The position numbers and the translations under genes are program-made. This document shows, piece by piece, positions 33,767-44,800 of a stretch of 64,000 bases of DNA (the first letter of the stretch is position 1; every line of letters begins with the position of its first letter). Below the pieces are notes generated by a model. It saw only the letters and a list, made by a program, of their open reading frames with translations, ran no database searches and was not told where the DNA came from. The stretch comes from Cycloclasticus sp. symbiont of Poecilosclerida sp. N (GTDB taxonomy: Bacteria; Pseudomonadota; Gammaproteobacteria; Methylococcales; Cycloclasticaceae). The DNA lies in assembly GCA_002101205.1 (NCBI GenBank), contig LWTM01000067.1, positions 1 to 64,000 on the forward strand, read 5' to 3'.

Positions 33767-35763
33767 GTAAAGAAGCAGAGATTTTTTTCAAACAAGGCAA
33801 TGCTTATTTTGAAGCAGGAGAATTTGGTCTTGCCATTCTGAATTACAACCAAGCTATTAAATTAGACCCCAAGAATGCCGTTGCTTTTAACAATCGTGGG
33901 TTGGCTTATGCCAAGAAAGGTGAATTTGACCGTGCCATTCAGGATTACGACCAAGCTATTAAATTAAACCCTGAATATGCCGATGCTTTTAGCAATCGTG
34001 GGTTGGCTTATGCCGACAAAGGTGAATTTGACCGTGCCATTCAGGATTGCAACCAAGCTATTAAATTAAACCCCAAGAATGCCTATGCTTTTAACAATCG
34101 CGGGATGGCTTATGCCAAGAAAGGTGAATTTGACCGTGCCATTCAGGATTACGACCAAGCTATTAAATTAAACCCTGAATATGTCGATGCTTTTAACAAT
34201 CGTGGGTTGGCTTATGCCGGCAAAGGTGAATTTGACCGTGCCATTCAGGATTACGACCAAGCTATTAAATTAAACCCTGAATATGTCGATGCTTTTATCA
34301 GTCGTGGGGCGGCTTATGCCAACAAAGGTGAATTTGACCATGCCATTGAGAATTACAACCAAGCTATTGAATTAAACCCCAAGTATGCTGGTGCTTTTAA
34401 CAACCGTGGGGTAACTTATGCCAAGAAAGGTGAATTTAATCGTGGCATCGAAGACTTTGACCAAGCTATTAAATTAAACCCTGAATATGCCGATGCTTTT
34501 AGCAATCGTGGGTTGGCTTATGCCAGCAAAGGAGAACTTGACCGTGCCATCAAAAGTTTTGACCAAGCTATTAAATCAGCCCCAAAGTATGTTGGTGCCT
34601 TTAACAATCGTGGGTTGGCTTATGCCAACAAAGGTGAATTTGACCGTGCCATTCAGGATTACAACCAAGCTATTGAATTAAACCCCAAGGATGCCGTTGT
34701 TTTTAACAATCGTGGGTTGGCTTATGCCGACAAAGGTGAATTTGACCGTGCCATTGAGGATTACAACCAAGTTATTGAATTAAACCCCAAGGATGCTGAT
34801 GTTTTTAACAATCGTGGGTCGGCTTATGCCGGCAAAGGAGAATTTGACCGTGCCATTGAGGATTACAACCAAGCTATTGAATTCGACCCTGAATATGCCG
34901 ATGCTTTTAACAATCGTGGGTTGGCTTATGCCAAGAAAGGTGAATTTGACCGTGCCATTGAGGATTACAACCAAGCTATTGAATTAAACCCCAAGGATGC
35001 CGTTTTTTTTAACAATCGTGGGTCGGCTTATACCGGCAAAGGTGAATTTGACCGTGCCGTCCAGGATTGCAACCAAGCTATTAAATTAAACCCCAAGGAT
35101 GCTAGTGCCTTTAACAATCGCGGGGCGGCTTATGCCAACAAAGGTGAATTTAATCGTGGCATCGAAGATTTTGGCCAAGCTATTATATTAAACCCTGAAT
35201 ACGCCAATGCTTTTAGCAATCGTGGGTTGGCTTATCGCAAAATAGGAAAAGAACAAAAGGCAATAAAAGATTTTAAAAAAGCAAATAATTTAGACCCGAC
35301 TGTTATTCCAAAGAAGCAAGTTGAAGAAACAGAAAAGAAGACTAAAGAAGTCCAAGGCTTTCAAGGTATTTTGACAGACTTAAAAACCGAGTATGAAAAA
35401 GATGAGGAGCGGTGGTTTGGGGCAAGCATTGTTTTTACTGTGCTTGTTTTGTTTGGTTTAGGGGTTTTAACCTTTTGCTATAACGAAGATTATAAAATCT
35501 CATATCCTCTCTATATTTTTTCATCAGTCATCACTTTTGTTGTCATTCGCCAATATACCAATGCCAAACAACTTCGGATTGAAGCCAGTAACCGCTTGGC
35601 AATGGCAAAAATGTTTGAAAAAATACAAGAAACCAAAGACAATCCGCACTACCAAGATTTTATACCTAAAATAATCGATAGCATCACTTACTCAATGTAT
35701 AAAAACCACAAAGAATCAAGGGTGAAACCTATTGAAGAAATAAAATCAATGTTCGAAAAATAG
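33763..35763 (+). CDS. Large TPR-repeat membrane protein
   Basis: 666 residues. About 15 consecutive 34-residue tetratricopeptide repeats (residues about 3-515) of the form AFNNRGLAYAKKGEFDRAIQ, DYDQAIKLNPEY. A charged linker follows, then two membrane helices (ASIVFTVLVLFGLGVLTF and YIFSSVITFVVI) and a cytoplasmic helical tail of about 80 residues. No enzymatic domain, so probably a membrane-tethered scaffold. The 102-base DNA units are close to identical, making the gene prone to repeat-number change. It lies between IS256-type ends, with no operon partner; start ATG with AGGATAAAAA upstream. Confidence 0.88.
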   Translation: MSKEAEIFFKQGNAYFEAGEFGLAILNYNQAIKLDPKNAVAFNNRGLAYAKKGEFDRAIQDYDQAIKLNPEYADAFSNRGLAYADKGEFDRAIQDCNQAIKLNPKNAYAFNNRGMAYAKKGEFDRAIQDYDQAIKLNPEYVDAFNNRGLAYAGKGEFDRAIQDYDQAIKLNPEYVDAFISRGAAYANKGEFDHAIENYNQAIELNPKYAGAFNNRGVTYAKKGEFNRGIEDFDQAIKLNPEYADAFSNRGLAYASKGELDRAIKSFDQAIKSAPKYVGAFNNRGLAYANKGEFDRAIQDYNQAIELNPKDAVVFNNRGLAYADKGEFDRAIEDYNQVIELNPKDADVFNNRGSAYAGKGEFDRAIEDYNQAIEFDPEYADAFNNRGLAYAKKGEFDRAIEDYNQAIELNPKDAVFFNNRGSAYTGKGEFDRAVQDCNQAIKLNPKDASAFNNRGAAYANKGEFNRGIEDFGQAIILNPEYANAFSNRGLAYRKIGKEQKAIKDFKKANNLDPTVIPKKQVEETEKKTKEVQGFQGILTDLKTEYEKDEERWFGASIVFTVLVLFGLGVLTFCYNEDYKISYPLYIFSSVITFVVIRQYTNAKQLRIEASNRLAMAKMFEKIQETKDNPHYQDFIPKIIDSITYSMYKNHKESRVKPIEEIKSMFEK

Positions 35764-35967
35764 ACAGCCATCAACACCACGTATTAGAAACCAAAATTGA
35801 TATTAATGGTTAATGAAATAAGGGCGGATGATAGATTAAAAAGGAGTCTTGGCCATTAAACAATGGCGTAAAAAGCAAAATAGTATTTATCAAGGCAAAA
35901 CAAAAGAGCAAAGAGAAAGTATAAGAGGCGAAAATAGTGTCAGAAGAACGCATACTACTGTAGGGGC

Positions 35968-36712
35968 GAGCCTGTAAATAATTCCGTGTAAGCGTTCATT
36001 TGTTTACACATAACATTTCAGCCTCTCTTCGTGAGGGATGATAACCTGATTCATGGCGTTTGAGCATTGCCTTATCGGTAAAGTCCATTTTCTGCCGGCC
36101 GCATCAATCGTTAAGAAAGTGATTTTAAAAGAACAGTTATCGTGATTAAAAATTTTACAATTTTGGTGGGTTTACGAATCACTGAGTTTAAAGACTCAAT
36201 AGTATGGGCCGTGTAAATGGTTTTTCTTATCGGTTCTAGGTAGACGAACAAGGTGGCGGTATTTCCCCAGTGATTACGCCGTGATCTAGCAACAGTAGAA
36301 GATTTGTTTTGTCACTTTCTTTCGAACTCATCTAAGGCAAACAAGGCACCATCTTCGGTCACTGACTGATAAATCTGCTTTAAATCGGTCTTATGGGATA
36401 TTAAGATCAATCTCCCCATGGTTGCCTTTTATCTTTTTAGAGCCATAGCCATTGCGACAGTTGCCTGTGTTGTCGCCTTGTGAACTATGCTTGCTATAGC
36501 CTAAATGTGCGTCCATTTTCGCGCCTAAAGTTGCTTCTACCGTCATCTTTAACAAGGATGCAGATAAGTCCGCCAAGTATTCCTGTGCTTTGATGCCTTG
36601 AGCCCAATCAATGGCGAAGGACTTTAGTTTTGCTTGTGTTATCGTGCTCATATTATTCTCCGTTTAGGGGGTTATAAAACACAAGCATTTACACGTTTTA
36701 ATTTACAGCCTC
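35968..36712 (-). mobile_element. IS256-family element, internally deleted
   Basis: Minus-strand transposase 5' part at 36391-36651 (KMTVEATLGAKMDAHLGYSK, then GNCRNGYGSKKIKGNHGEID). After a deletion the 3' part is recognisable in 36000-36390 (ALFALDEFERK, YTAHTIESLNSVIRKPTK) with stops. Ends GAGCCTGTAAATAATTCCGT (35968) and, inverted, TTTAATTTACAGCCTC (36712). Not active. 35764-35967 holds nothing supported. Confidence 0.85.
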
Positions 36713-36849
36713 GAAAAGCAGTCTAAGTTGTATGCCTCAACATTTCTCATTCGTAGTAAAATGTTAGATTGTAATCATCACAAAAAGCCACGACGGGTTG
36801 CACATAATAATGAATGTAATCTTTTGTTCGGCCAATGCGGGAATTTTAA

Positions 36850-37578
36850 ATGAAGGGCACTTATTTAGGCCAAGTTAGGTATTCGGCACCCATAAGCGAG
36901 GGGATTATCTTACTCAAGATAAGCTTACTAGAGCCCAAGGTGGTTGACTTTAAAGCGGGTCAATATTTGGCTGTTTTGCTACCTGAGTCCGGTAAACAGG
37001 CGTATTATTCGATAGCCTCTTCACCCAACAAAAAGAACGAAGTGGAGTTATTGGTTAAAGAAGATAAGCTGGGTGCTGGTTCGTCTTATTTATTTAGCTT
37101 ATCTGTCGGCGACTCTATTGAGTTAATGATGCCAATGGGCGAGGCCTTTATTCGTGATAAAAGCCAGAGAGACGCCGTTTTTGTTGGTGGGGCATCGGGT
37201 GCGAGTTATGCTCGTTCGATGATCCACTATTTAGATGAATCTGGTCAGTTAGAACATCGACGAGTGCACTACTTTTTAGGTGTACGTGAAGCGGCTGAAT
37301 TGATGGAGCTAGAGTATATGTATCAGCTGACTGAAAAGCATGCAACATTTCACTTTTATCCTGTGGTGTCTGACCCAAAGTGCTGGAATGGTTATACAGG
37401 GCCGATTACAGGTGTTGTTGATACCGTTTTACCTAATGACTTATCGGAGTGGGAGGCGTATGCAGCGGGTTCGCCAGAGATGGTGAAGGCGTTGGCTACT
37501 TTGCTTATATCGAAGAAAGGTTTGACGGCGGAACGTTTCTTTTCAGACCTTTATACTCCTGAGGACAGCGAAAGCTAG
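36850..37578 (+). CDS. FNR-type NAD(P)H-flavin/ferredoxin reductase
   Basis: 242 residues. FAD-binding barrel with GQYLAVLLP and the YYSIASSP flavin motif, then an NAD(P) domain with AVFVGGASGASYARSMI, and AYAAGSPEMVKAL near the end. It lacks an N-terminal [2Fe-2S] domain, so it resembles Fre/LuxG or a stand-alone oxygenase reductase. Electron partner unknown. Confidence 0.85.
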   Translation: MKGTYLGQVRYSAPISEGIILLKISLLEPKVVDFKAGQYLAVLLPESGKQAYYSIASSPNKKNEVELLVKEDKLGAGSSYLFSLSVGDSIELMMPMGEAFIRDKSQRDAVFVGGASGASYARSMIHYLDESGQLEHRRVHYFLGVREAAELMELEYMYQLTEKHATFHFYPVVSDPKCWNGYTGPITGVVDTVLPNDLSEWEAYAAGSPEMVKALATLLISKKGLTAERFFSDLYTPEDSES

Positions 37579-37842
37579 GGTTTGGTTAAGCTAATACCTA
37601 GTTTAGTAGACGATGAACTCAATCAAAGAGTTCGAGAACTCAGCATCACGACTGCGCTTGCCAATACAGTCTTGTTTCAAGCGTCTAATTTTAGTGTCTT
37701 GTCTGCGCTCGTTACGTTATGCAGAGGCCCCGGTTTACCAAAATAACAATTGCAGGCAATTAAGTTGGCTCGCTCATTGGCTTGAGAACAAGTATCATAG
37801 TAACTTACACATCTATTTTAAAAACCATAAGGATTTAATATT

Positions 37843-38367
37843 TTGACTGATATTGAAAGACAGAATTCATATAACCGAGAAGAGCTATTGACTTGTGGTC
37901 GTGGCGAATTGTTTGGACCAGGTAATGCGCAGCTTCCAATGCCCAATATGTTAATGATTGATCGAATTGTTTCGATTACTGAAAACGGTGGGGCGGCAGG
38001 CAAAGGTCAAATTATTGCAGAATTAGATATTACGCCTGACTTATGGTTTTTTGATTGCCATTTTCCAGGAGACCCAGTGATGCCAGGTTGTTTAGGGCTT
38101 GATGCTATGTGGCAACTGGTTGGCTTTTTCTTAGGCTGGAAAGGTGGTTTAGGTAAAGGCCGCGCATTAGGCGTAGGGGAATTAAAATTTATCGGACAGG
38201 TGTTACCAAAAGCTAAGAAAGTCACTTATAAAATTGATTTAAAACGCGTTATCATGAGGAAACTTGTTATGGGTATTGCTGATGCTGTGATGGAAGTGGA
38301 TGCTAAAGTGATTTATCAAGCGAAGGATTTACGCGTAGGTTTATTTACGTCAACTGAAAATTTCTAA
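37843..38367 (+). CDS. fabA: 3-hydroxydecanoyl-ACP dehydratase/isomerase FabA
   Basis: 174 residues with a TTG start at 37843 and AAGGA upstream. Makes trans-2- then cis-3-decenoyl-ACP, the branch point to unsaturated fatty acids. Active-site His in [20 protein letters not shown] and the following Asp; [10 protein letters not shown] near the N-terminus. fabB follows after 12 bases, the classic fabAB pair. The 37579-37842 gap has only a weak 77-codon frame. Confidence 0.96.
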   Translation: MTDIERQNSYNREELLTCGRGELFGPGNAQLPMPNMLMIDRIVSITENGGAAGKGQIIAELDITPDLWFFDCHFPGDPVMPGCLGLDAMWQLVGFFLGWKGGLGKGRALGVGELKFIGQVLPKAKKVTYKIDLKRVIMRKLVMGIADAVMEVDAKVIYQAKDLRVGLFTSTENF

Positions 38368-38379
38368 GTAGGCATTATT

Positions 38380-39597
38380 ATGAGGCGTGTTGTTATTACA
38401 GGTATGGGTATCGTTTCATCACTCGGTAGTGATGCGAGTTCAGTGGCTAATTCTCTTAAGACGGGGAAATCAGGCATTAGCTTTGTTGAGGCATACAAAG
38501 AAAAAGGTTTTCGCAGCCATGTCGCTGGTGTGCCAGATATTAACTTAGACGAATTAATTGACCGAAAAGTGCGTCGTTTTATGGGTGATGCTGCGGCTTA
38601 TGCTTATGTGTCTATGCAACAGGCAATTGACGGTGCAGGCCTTAGTGAAGGAGAGGTATCTAACCCTAAAACGGGTTTAATTATGGGTTCAGGCGGCGCG
38701 TCAACAAAGAACGTTGATAGTGCGTTGAACATCCTTGAGAACAAAGGTATTCGCCGCGTTGGCCCTTATATGGTCCCCAGGACAATGAGCAGTACAGTGT
38801 CTGCTGGGCTTGCGACGCCGTATAAAATTAAAGGAGTTAATTACTCTATTACTTCTGCGTGTGCGACCAGTTCACATTGTATTGGTAATGCAATGGAGCT
38901 TATTCAATTAGGTAAGCAAGACCGTGTTTTTGCAGGTGGTGGTGAAGAAGAACATTGGTCGTTAACGATGATGTTTGATGCTATGGGCGCATTATCTAAA
39001 AAACGTAACGAAACGCCTGAACAAGCCTCTCGTGCATACGATGCGGACCGGGATGGTTTTGTTATTGCAGGTGGTGGCGGTACGGTTGTAGTTGAAGCGT
39101 TAGACGTTGCTTTGGCACGTGGTGCGAAAATTTATGCTGAACTGGTGGGCTACGGAGCAACATCCGATGGTTCCGACATGGTTGTACCGTCTGGTGAAGG
39201 GGCAATGCGTTGTATGCAGATGGCGATGGAAAATGTAGATACGCCCATTGATTATATTAATGCGCATGGGACCAGTACGCCTGTGGGTGATATGGCTGAG
39301 TTAAAAGCTGTGAAATCTGTGTTTGGTGATGATACGCCACCGATTGGCTCAACAAAGTCTTTGTCAGGCCACTCTTTAGGCGCGGCTGGGGTCCACGAGG
39401 CTATTTATTGTATGCTAATGATGAAAGATAATTTCATTACAGCGTCGGCCAATATTGATAATTTAGATGAAGCAGCTGAAGGTATAAATATTGTTCAAAA
39501 AACTCAAACGGACGCGACATTGAATACAATTATGTCGAATAGTTTCGGTTTTGGTGGAACGAATGCAACTTTGGTCATGAAACGCTACGAAGCATAG
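38380..39597 (+). CDS. fabB: 3-oxoacyl-ACP synthase I FabB
   Basis: 405 residues. Condensing enzyme for unsaturated fatty acid elongation. Catalytic Cys in [16 protein letters not shown], histidines in [12 protein letters not shown] and [26 protein letters not shown] at the C-terminus. Same operon as fabA. Confidence 0.97.
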   Translation: MRRVVITGMGIVSSLGSDASSVANSLKTGKSGISFVEAYKEKGFRSHVAGVPDINLDELIDRKVRRFMGDAAAYAYVSMQQAIDGAGLSEGEVSNPKTGLIMGSGGASTKNVDSALNILENKGIRRVGPYMVPRTMSSTVSAGLATPYKIKGVNYSITSACATSSHCIGNAMELIQLGKQDRVFAGGGEEEHWSLTMMFDAMGALSKKRNETPEQASRAYDADRDGFVIAGGGGTVVVEALDVALARGAKIYAELVGYGATSDGSDMVVPSGEGAMRCMQMAMENVDTPIDYINAHGTSTPVGDMAELKAVKSVFGDDTPPIGSTKSLSGHSLGAAGVHEAIYCMLMMKDNFITASANIDNLDEAAEGINIVQKTQTDATLNTIMSNSFGFGGTNATLVMKRYEA

Positions 39598-39626
39598 TCA
39601 TTTAAGACGAGCACACATAAAAAAGC

Positions 39627-40229
39627 TTACTTAATGGCTAAAAGCTCCATTTCAAAAATCAGTGTTTCGTTTGCACCGATGTCTCTGCCGGCGCCTTGCG
39701 CACCGTAAGCAAGTTCAGAAGGAATAAATACTTTCCATTTAGAGCCAACAGGCATTAGTTGTAAGGCTTCTTGCCAGCCTTGAATTACGCCATTAACTGG
39801 GAATGTAGCTGGCTCGCCACGTTTGATTGAGCTATCAAAAATAGTACCGTTAATTAGGCTACCTTCGTAGTGAACATCAACAGTGTCGGTTGCTGTTGGT
39901 TTGTTGCCATTACCTTCGGTCAGAACAATGTATTGGATGCCGCTATCTAAGGTTTGAACGCCATCTTTGCTCGAATTTTCAGCTAAGAACTTAAGCCCTT
40001 TTTCTGAATTACCTAGTTGGGCTTGGCTTGCTTTAGCTTGCATTGCTTTTTTGAAATTTTCAATAACAGCATGCATTTCTTCAGAGCTTAAAGCGCTTTC
40101 GTCGCCGTTTAGGCTGTGTGTTAAACCTAAAACAAGCGGTTCTGTTTCGACGTCTAGCTTGTCTTGTAAAATACCGTTGCCGATTTGTTGTCCCATTGTG
40201 TAGCTTAATTTTTGCTTTTCAGTTTCCAA
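39627..40229 (-). CDS. fklB: FKBP-type peptidyl-prolyl isomerase FklB
   Basis: 200 residues. N-terminal dimerisation helices (QKLSYTMGQQIGNGILQDKL, ALSSEEMHAVIENFKKAM) and a C-terminal FKBP domain (TVDVHYEGSLINGTIFDSSI, GWQEALQLMPVGSKWKVFIP, LIFEMELLAI). No signal peptide is seen, so cytoplasmic FklB is preferred over periplasmic FkpA. Convergent with fabB. Confidence 0.92.
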   Translation of the reverse strand: METEKQKLSYTMGQQIGNGILQDKLDVETEPLVLGLTHSLNGDESALSSEEMHAVIENFKKAMQAKASQAQLGNSEKGLKFLAENSSKDGVQTLDSGIQYIVLTEGNGNKPTATDTVDVHYEGSLINGTIFDSSIKRGEPATFPVNGVIQGWQEALQLMPVGSKWKVFIPSELAYGAQGAGRDIGANETLIFEMELLAIK

Positions 40230-40357
40230 GGTACTGTCCTGTTGGTGAGGTTGGATTTGCGTAGGGTGTGGACCACTAAACGATAAAAAAGCGTTATTCT
40301 ATAATAAGAGCGGCTTGTGAACCAGCTTATAGGTGAATGATCGCCAGGCAAGCAGAC

Positions 40358-40567
40358 TTATGTATTAAAGATTAGGCGTATGCGGCGTTTAGGCGTGAAT
40401 ATCAATAATGTTATCGATAATACGCCAGCAATTTGTGCCACTTTGGCTGATATTTGAACTTGTGTTTGCACTTGCTTTAAACCGACGAGGTCTTTGGTGT
40501 TGTCTTTACTGGGCTTTTCACCACTGAATTGCTCGTCGATAGCAAGCCGCTGATTCGCCTCGTTCAC
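40358..40567 (-). CDS. Possible small membrane protein
   Basis: 69 codons from GTG 40567, with one hydrophobic helix near the end (IAGVLSITLLIFTPKRRIRL). The frame stays open upstream and TATAAT lies at about 40660 on the minus strand, so a longer version could start further up. No family; the 40230-40712 gap otherwise holds nothing supported. Low confidence. Confidence 0.3.
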   Translation of the reverse strand: MNEANQRLAIDEQFSGEKPSKDNTKDLVGLKQVQTQVQISAKVAQIAGVLSITLLIFTPKRRIRLIFNT

Positions 40568-40712
40568 TTGAGTTAAATCTTTATTGGTGCAGGAAAAGCC
40601 GCTTGGCTTACTGTCCGAACGTTCATATGACTGCTTTATATAGTTATTGCACCTAAATTATAGTAAACAAGCTGCCTCTTAAGCTGTGAGGTTGAGTGCA
40701 CTATAAGGGGCT

Positions 40713-42980
40713 TTACGTTATATTTTTTTGTTCGGCTGAGCATAACGCCGTCATATTTAGTATTCGACGGACAGATGCTAAAGGTTTTAATATATGGACG
40801 GGCTTATTCATGCCCAGCAAAATTGGCCCAATGGTGACGCCGTCACTCAAAATACGTAGCAGATTGAAGGAAATGTTGGCGGCACCTAGGTTGGGGAATA
40901 TAAACAGGTTTGCTTCACCATTTAGTTTTGAATGACTAATGAGTTCTTTTCGTAAGTTTTCGAGTAAAGCGGCGTCGGCCTGCAATTCACCTTCAACCTC
41001 AATTTCAGGATGGTTTGTGTGAAGCATTTGTATGGCGGAGGCCATTTTTTGTGCCTCTTCATCCGAATTACTACCAAAGTTAGAGTGAGATAGCATGGCT
41101 GCTTTAGGTGTGATGCCAAAGCGTTTTATGTACTCGCTTGATTGCAATGTCATGGCAACTAGTTCCTCAGCGCTAGGATTGCTATTTACCATGGTGTCAC
41201 AAAAGAAATAAACACCTTTTTGTATCGATATGGCGTTTAGTGCGGCAACCGTCTTGGCGCTGGGTTTTTTGTCTAAAATACCTGTGATGTGACCTAGGTG
41301 TCGATGATAGTTTCCAACCATGCCACAAATCATTGCGTCGGCTTTGCCAAGTTGAACGAGTAGAGAGGCAAGAACTGTGTTTTTAGTACGCACATAATTT
41401 TCTGCCAATGTGCGAGAGACGCCTTCGCGGTTTTTCATACGGAGGTATTCGGCCACGCACTCACGGAAATGAGGATTGTCCTCAGGTTCGATAATTTCCA
41501 CATCATTTTGCATAGAAAAAGTAAGTCCTAAGCGCTTAATGTAACGGGCAATATTTTCCTTTCGACCAATTAATATGGGTTTTGCCAATTCAGCGTCAAG
41601 GACCTCTTGAACGGCACGAAGAACTTTTTCGTTTTCCCCCTCAGCATACACAACACGTTTAGGTGTTAACTTTGCACGTTCAAATATAGGTTTCATTAGC
41701 ATGCCTGAACGGTAAACGTAACGCTCTAGCGAGGCTTTGTATTGACTGAAATCAGCGATAGGTTTGGTTGCCACTCCGCTGTCCATCGCGGCTTTAGCAA
41801 CAGCAAGAGGTATATCGATAATCAGATTTGGATCAAAAGGTCGAGGGATGAGGTATTCAGGGCCAAAAACGGGTGCCTGTCCAGCATAGTTATCGTTATC
41901 GTTATTGGCAATTTTTTGTGCAAGTGACGATATGGCGCGAATGCACGCGAGTTTCATTTCTTCATTAATGGTTGTTGCTCCCACATCCAATGCGCCTCTG
42001 AAAATGTAAGGGAAGCACAGAACATTATTCACTTGGTTTGGGTAGTCTGAACGACCTGTAGCGATAATGGCGTCGTCTCTTACGGCTTTAATTTCTTCAG
42101 GGAGGATTTCAGGTATTGGGTTCGCTAAGGCGAAAATAATGGGCGATGGAGCCATGCTTTTCACCATGTCTTGAGTCATCATACCCGCACGAGAAACGCC
42201 TAAAAATATATCTGCACCAACAGTCGCTTCAGCTAAAGTGCGTTTATCCGTGTCAGCAGCATATCTTTTTTTGCGGCCATCCATGCCACGTGCCCGACCT
42301 TTGTAAATAATTCCTTGGCTGTCGCTTACAAGAATATTTTCTTGTTTAAGCCCCATTTTTACTAACATATCCAAGCAGGCAATACCTGCAGCGCCTGCGC
42401 CAGAGGCAACGAGCTTTACGCTTTCAATTTTCTTATCAGCCACTTTAAGACCATTAATAATGGCGGCAGAGGTAATAATGGCGGTGCCATGCTGGTCATC
42501 ATGAAAAACGGGGATGTCCATTCGTTCGCTGAGTTTTTGTTCAATAAAAAAGCACTCAGGTGCCTTAATGTCTTCAAGGTTTATTCCACCGAAAGTGGGC
42601 GCTAGGCTCGCGACAATATCGACAAATTTATCGGGGTCTTGTTCATCAATTTCTATATCGAAAACATCAACACCGCCAAACTTTTTAAACAGAACGCCTT
42701 TACCCTCCATAACCGGTTTTGATGCAAGGGGGCCGATGTCACCTAAGCCTAAAACAGCCGTACCATTCGTAATAACGGCCACCAGATTACTGCGTGATGT
42801 ATAACGAGCTGCGGCTGATGGGTCTTTTGCTATTTCAAGGCAAGGCTCAGCAACTCCAGGGGAGTAAGCTAATGCAAGATCGGTTTGATTGCTCAGTGGC
42901 TTGGTAGCAACGACTTCAATCTTCCCGGGCCTTGGGTGTTCGTGATAGTAAAGTGCATTTCTAATGAATTTTTCGGACAT
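40713..42980 (-). CDS. maeB: NADP-dependent malic enzyme MaeB
   Basis: 755 residues from the ATG at 42980 ([20 protein letters not shown]); the longer frame adds 15 non-family residues. Converts malate to pyruvate and CO2. N-terminal malic enzyme ([55 protein letters not shown]) to about residue 425, then a phosphotransacetylase-like regulatory domain ([20 protein letters not shown] to the end). Supplies NADPH and pyruvate, useful for growth on acids or hydrocarbons. Confidence 0.95.
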   Translation of the reverse strand: MSEKFIRNALYYHEHPRPGKIEVVATKPLSNQTDLALAYSPGVAEPCLEIAKDPSAAARYTSRSNLVAVITNGTAVLGLGDIGPLASKPVMEGKGVLFKKFGGVDVFDIEIDEQDPDKFVDIVASLAPTFGGINLEDIKAPECFFIEQKLSERMDIPVFHDDQHGTAIITSAAIINGLKVADKKIESVKLVASGAGAAGIACLDMLVKMGLKQENILVSDSQGIIYKGRARGMDGRKKRYAADTDKRTLAEATVGADIFLGVSRAGMMTQDMVKSMAPSPIIFALANPIPEILPEEIKAVRDDAIIATGRSDYPNQVNNVLCFPYIFRGALDVGATTINEEMKLACIRAISSLAQKIANNDNDNYAGQAPVFGPEYLIPRPFDPNLIIDIPLAVAKAAMDSGVATKPIADFSQYKASLERYVYRSGMLMKPIFERAKLTPKRVVYAEGENEKVLRAVQEVLDAELAKPILIGRKENIARYIKRLGLTFSMQNDVEIIEPEDNPHFRECVAEYLRMKNREGVSRTLAENYVRTKNTVLASLLVQLGKADAMICGMVGNYHRHLGHITGILDKKPSAKTVAALNAISIQKGVYFFCDTMVNSNPSAEELVAMTLQSSEYIKRFGITPKAAMLSHSNFGSNSDEEAQKMASAIQMLHTNHPEIEVEGELQADAALLENLRKELISHSKLNGEANLFIFPNLGAANISFNLLRILSDGVTIGPILLGMNKPVHILKPLASVRRILNMTALCSAEQKNIT

Positions 42981-43097
42981 AAGATTTAAGCAGTGTCTAG
43001 CGTGATTAGGAGTAGTGGGGGGCATTATACGTTAAACTAAGCGGTGATTCTTGAGGACTTCAGGCGGAATTCAAATTTTTCATGCAGGACAAGACGA

Positions 43098-44027
43098 ATG
43101 AAAGCACTTGAAATAAAGCAATTAGAGAAATGCTATGGCAATGGTTTTGTTGCGCTAAAAGGCATTGATTTGGATGTGCACGAAGGCGATTTTTTTGCAC
43201 TATTGGGGGCGAATGGGGCGGGTAAGTCTACAGCGATAGGCATTGTAGCCTCACTGGTGAATAAAACGTCTGGCTCAGTGCGGGTTTTTGGGCATGATTT
43301 AGATAAGGAGCCCGAAGCGGTAAAGCGCTGCATTGGTTTAGTGCCGCAAGAATTTAATTTCAATCAATTTGAAAATGTTTTCGACATTGTGGTCTCGCAA
43401 GCAGGCTATTACGGGATTGCGCGGGGGAAAGCGTTAGAGCGCGCTGAAATTTGCCTGAAGCAGTTAGATATTTGGGATAAGCGTGCTGAAGCGTCGAGAA
43501 TGCTATCGGGTGGGATGAAGCGACGGTTAATGATAGCTCGCGCTTTAGTCCATGAGCCTAAATTGCTTATTCTTGACGAGCCTACAGCCGGTGTTGATAT
43601 TGAAATGCGCCGTTCGATGTGGGCTTTTTTTAAGAAAATAAATGCCGCAGGAACGACGATTATCTTAACGACTCATTACCTGGAGGAAGCCGAGAGCTTG
43701 TGTCGTCATATAGCCATTATTAACAAAGGTGAGGTGATTGAGAATACCGATATGAAGGGCTTGCTTGAAAAATCAGTGGAAGAAGTGTTTGTTTTAAATT
43801 TAGAAAACCATGTTGAAAAAGTCCCTGATATCCCAGGTTGTACGATCTGTGTTGTTGATGAAACGATTTGGCAAGTCAGTGTACGTAAAGACACGGGGGT
43901 TCATACTCTTTTTAATGAGCTGAATAATTTGAATATAAAGGTGACGGGTATTCGTAATGAATTTAATCGGCTTGAGCAGTTTTTCCTCAAGCTAGTAGAA
44001 AGCAAAAAGGATGAGATTGGTGTTTAG
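43098..44027 (+). CDS. ABC exporter ATP-binding protein, YadG type
   Basis: 309 residues from ATG 43098. Walker A LLGANGAGKSTAIGIV, signature LSGGMKRRLMIARALV, Walker B LLILDEPTAGVDIEM, switch TTHYLEEAESL. ABC-2 type exporter ATPase. Overlaps the permease gene by 17 bases. Substrate unknown. Confidence 0.92.
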   Translation: MKALEIKQLEKCYGNGFVALKGIDLDVHEGDFFALLGANGAGKSTAIGIVASLVNKTSGSVRVFGHDLDKEPEAVKRCIGLVPQEFNFNQFENVFDIVVSQAGYYGIARGKALERAEICLKQLDIWDKRAEASRMLSGGMKRRLMIARALVHEPKLLILDEPTAGVDIEMRRSMWAFFKKINAAGTTIILTTHYLEEAESLCRHIAIINKGEVIENTDMKGLLEKSVEEVFVLNLENHVEKVPDIPGCTICVVDETIWQVSVRKDTGVHTLFNELNNLNIKVTGIRNEFNRLEQFFLKLVESKKDEIGV

Positions 44028-44793
44028 AAAAGAATATCTTATAGCGTTACAAACGATCATGTATAAAGAGATGCGCCGCTTTTTACGAATTTGGGTGCAG
44101 ACATTATTGCCCTCAATTATTACCACTATCTTGTATTTCTTGATATTTGGAACATTGATCGGATCTAGAATCGGCAAAATGAAGGGTTATGACTATATAG
44201 AGTTTATTGTGCCGGGGTTAATTCTTATGGCCGTTATAAGTAACTCGTATTCGAATGTGGTGTCGTCTTTTTACAGTTCAAAATTCCAACGTAACATAGA
44301 GGCAATGTTAGTTGCGCCTATGCCTGGGTGGATTATTTTGCTCGGTTACTTATCCGGTGGTGTGCTAAGAGGCTTGATTGTCGGTGTGTTGGTGACGATA
44401 GTTGCACTGTTTTTTACGGATTTACACATCGCGCACCCTTTCATGATGATCGTGGTGTTTTTATTGACAGGAATTTTGTTTTCCTCAGCAGGCTTTATTA
44501 ATGCGGTTTATGCAAAAAGCTTTGATGATATTTCGATTGTTCCGACCTTTGTACTAACGCCATTGATCTATTTAGGCGGGGTGTTTTATTCAATAGAGAC
44601 GTTGCCACCGTTTTGGCAAAACGTATCTTTGTTGAACCCCGTGTTGTATATGATTGACGTGTTTCGTTACAGTGTTTTAGGGGAATCTGACATCCCTTTG
44701 CAATATGGGTTTCTTGTTATTGCACTGCTTGTCATATCGCTGTTAGCCATCAGTCTAAGATTACTCAAGCTAGGTGTTGGTATAAGAGACTAG
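44011..44793 (+). CDS. ABC-2 type permease, YadH type
   Basis: 260 residues, six membrane helices. FLRIWVQTLLPSIITTILYF, then YIEFIVPGLILMAVISNSYS, and a C-terminal YLGGVFYSIETLPPFWQNVS with LLNPVLYMIDVFRY: the ABC-2 signature. Pairs with the upstream ATPase. The TAG stop abuts the 95-base repeat also found after priA. Confidence 0.92.
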   Translation: MRLVFRKEYLIALQTIMYKEMRRFLRIWVQTLLPSIITTILYFLIFGTLIGSRIGKMKGYDYIEFIVPGLILMAVISNSYSNVVSSFYSSKFQRNIEAMLVAPMPGWIILLGYLSGGVLRGLIVGVLVTIVALFFTDLHIAHPFMMIVVFLLTGILFSSAGFINAVYAKSFDDISIVPTFVLTPLIYLGGVFYSIETLPPFWQNVSLLNPVLYMIDVFRYSVLGESDIPLQYGFLVIALLVISLLAISLRLLKLGVGIRD

Positions 44794-44800
44794 CGACCCT

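Noticed and set aside
33763-35290. Regular repeats resembling a CRISPR array
   Set aside because: Unit is 102 bases without unique spacers and codes in frame for TPR motifs.
37613-37846. 77-codon frame upstream of fabA
   Set aside because: No RBS or family and it runs into the fabA start; probably promoter DNA.
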